Origin: Microcoleus sp036704825
GTDB lineage: Bacteria > Cyanobacteriota > Cyanobacteriia > Cyanobacteriales > Microcoleaceae
DNA: 64,000 bases
Assembly (NCBI GenBank): GCA_036704825.1
Contig: JAUBSN010000027.1
Coordinates: 1-64,000, forward strand
Direction: 5' to 3'
Positions 63,235-64,000 of this stretch are shown in pieces. Below the pieces are notes generated by a model, which had not been told where the DNA came from, did no database searches, and saw only the letters and a program-made list of their open reading frames with translations. Position 1 is the stretch's first letter; every line of letters starts with the position of its first letter. Position numbers and translations under genes: made by a program.

Positions 63235-64000
63235 ATGAATGCAGAATCCATCCTCCAATCCTACCAACATTTCGGCGTCCACCTCGGCCTAGAAAGAATT
63301 CACCAACTTCTCCAAAAACTAGACAACCCCCACAAACAAGTACCCATTATCCACATTGCCGGCACCAATGGCAAAGGTTCCGTTTGCGCTTATCTCTCTT
63401 CCGTACTAACAGAAGCAGGCTATCGAGTCGGGCGCTACACATCCCCGCACTTAATCGATTGGACAGAAAGAATTTGCATCAACCAAAAACCGATTTCCCC
63501 AACTCAATTGCAACAGTGTCTCGAACGAGTTGTCGCCGCCACCGAAAACAACACCGAAACTCCAACTCAATTTGAAATAATCACCGCCGCAGCTTGGCTG
63601 TATTTCGCAGAACAAAAAACCGACATCGCCGTCATAGAAACTGGATTGGGCGGTAGATTAGACGCAACAAACGTTTGCGAAACACCTCTCGCTAGCGTCA
63701 TCACTTCTATCAGTCTCGACCACTGGCAAATACTCGGCCCCACCGTCGCCGATATTGCTGGGGAAAAAGCGGGAATTCTTAAAGCAAAATGTCCGGCAGT
63801 TATCGGAGAATTGCCAGAATCAGCTAGAATAGTAATAGAAAAACGCATTCAAGAATTAGACTGTCCGGCAACTTGGGTAAAACCAGCAGTAGATTTAGGA
63901 CAAGGATTCGCAGAATATCAGTTTAATCAAAATGCGGATAAAATAAAATATCAATTGCCGCTGCTGGGAAAAATTCAACTAATGAATTCAGCAATTGCGA
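63235..64000 (+). CDS. folC: Folylpolyglutamate synthase / dihydrofolate synthase, 3'-truncated by the window
   Basis: An open frame from the ATG at 63235 runs off the end of the window after about 255 residues. It is FolC: FGVHLGLERIHQLLQKLDNP, the P-loop PIIHIAGTNGKGSVCAYL, then YTSPHLIDWTERICIN, then VIETGLGGRLDATNV, and ITSISLDHWQILGPTVADIAGEKAGI. It adds glutamate to dihydropteroate or folates. The remaining third lies outside the window; the reading frame is intact as far as seen. Confidence 0.95.
   Translation, partial: MNAESILQSYQHFGVHLGLERIHQLLQKLDNPHKQVPIIHIAGTNGKGSVCAYLSSVLTEAGYRVGRYTSPHLIDWTERICINQKPISPTQLQQCLERVVAATENNTETPTQFEIITAAAWLYFAEQKTDIAVIETGLGGRLDATNVCETPLASVITSISLDHWQILGPTVADIAGEKAGILKAKCPAVIGELPESARIVIEKRIQELDCPATWVKPAVDLGQGFAEYQFNQNADKIKYQLPLLGKIQLMNSAIA

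Overview
The window is chromosomal DNA from a filamentous, Oscillatoriales-type cyanobacterium (Microcoleus/Oscillatoria/Phormidium-like). The evidence is dense GCGATCGC-type (HIP1) palindromes, a PetP cytochrome b6f subunit, a cyanobacterial-type Get3d, an SLH-domain porin, three Uma2-family genes, many heptanucleotide short tandem repeats (GTCATTA and GTCAGTT types), and several dispersed hairpin repeat families. One 100-base run of N (10742-10841) marks a contig join inside such a repeat.

Region 1 (0.2-8.1 kb) holds a vWA-domain protein, a PP2C-like phosphatase and a eukaryote-like kinase with a C-terminal membrane domain. These match the parts of a TerY-P phosphorylation triad. Between phosphatase and kinase lie an unknown protein, a protein made of two degenerate RNase III folds, and a Uma2 nuclease. 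Region 2 (8.4-13 kb) has an MgtC-like protein and a divergent cobalt-efflux pair, coaR and coaT, with a MerR-type operator in a 20-bp promoter spacer. Region 3 (13.4-18.2 kb) has an EF-G paralogue lacking the switch II histidine, a Uma2 gene, Get3d and PetP. Region 4 (18.8-28.7 kb) has FecR and CHASE2-cyclase genes, glutaminase, a YdcF-like protein, a tandem PPK2 polyphosphate kinase and a double-GNAT acetyltransferase. It is followed by a decayed RTX gene and a MITE-like element.

Region 5 (30-37 kb) is one minus-strand signalling cluster: a five-module response regulator, a 1144-residue sensor kinase, two single-domain receivers, and a short Hsp20-like protein. Region 6 (37.2-49.4 kb) has a lone SNF2/RapA-like helicase, GST, TrhO, CysQ, a JmjC-type cupin, a PfkB kinase, RsmI and a glycosyltransferase. 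Between trhO and cysQ lie a tRNA-Gly 3' fragment and a broken integrase, the scar of an integrated element.

Region 7 (49.5-62 kb) is a purine-catabolism island: urate hydroxylase, HIU hydrolase, OHCU decarboxylase, allantoinase and allantoate amidohydrolase, with an NMT1-type ABC transporter, an SLH porin, a GntR/FCD regulator and an allophanate-hydrolase-C-like protein. Three GTA-N8-TAC (NtcA-type) sites and several GTATAC palindromes sit upstream of its genes, which suggests nitrogen control plus a pathway-specific repressor. Inside the island is the most unusual signal of the window: a perfect 20-bp palindrome, a consensus -10 box, a hairpin and an H-type pseudoknot that would sequester the Shine-Dalgarno sequence of a 51-codon, histidine-rich small ORF (52096-52400). 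The window ends with a DNA cytosine methyltransferase and the start of folC.
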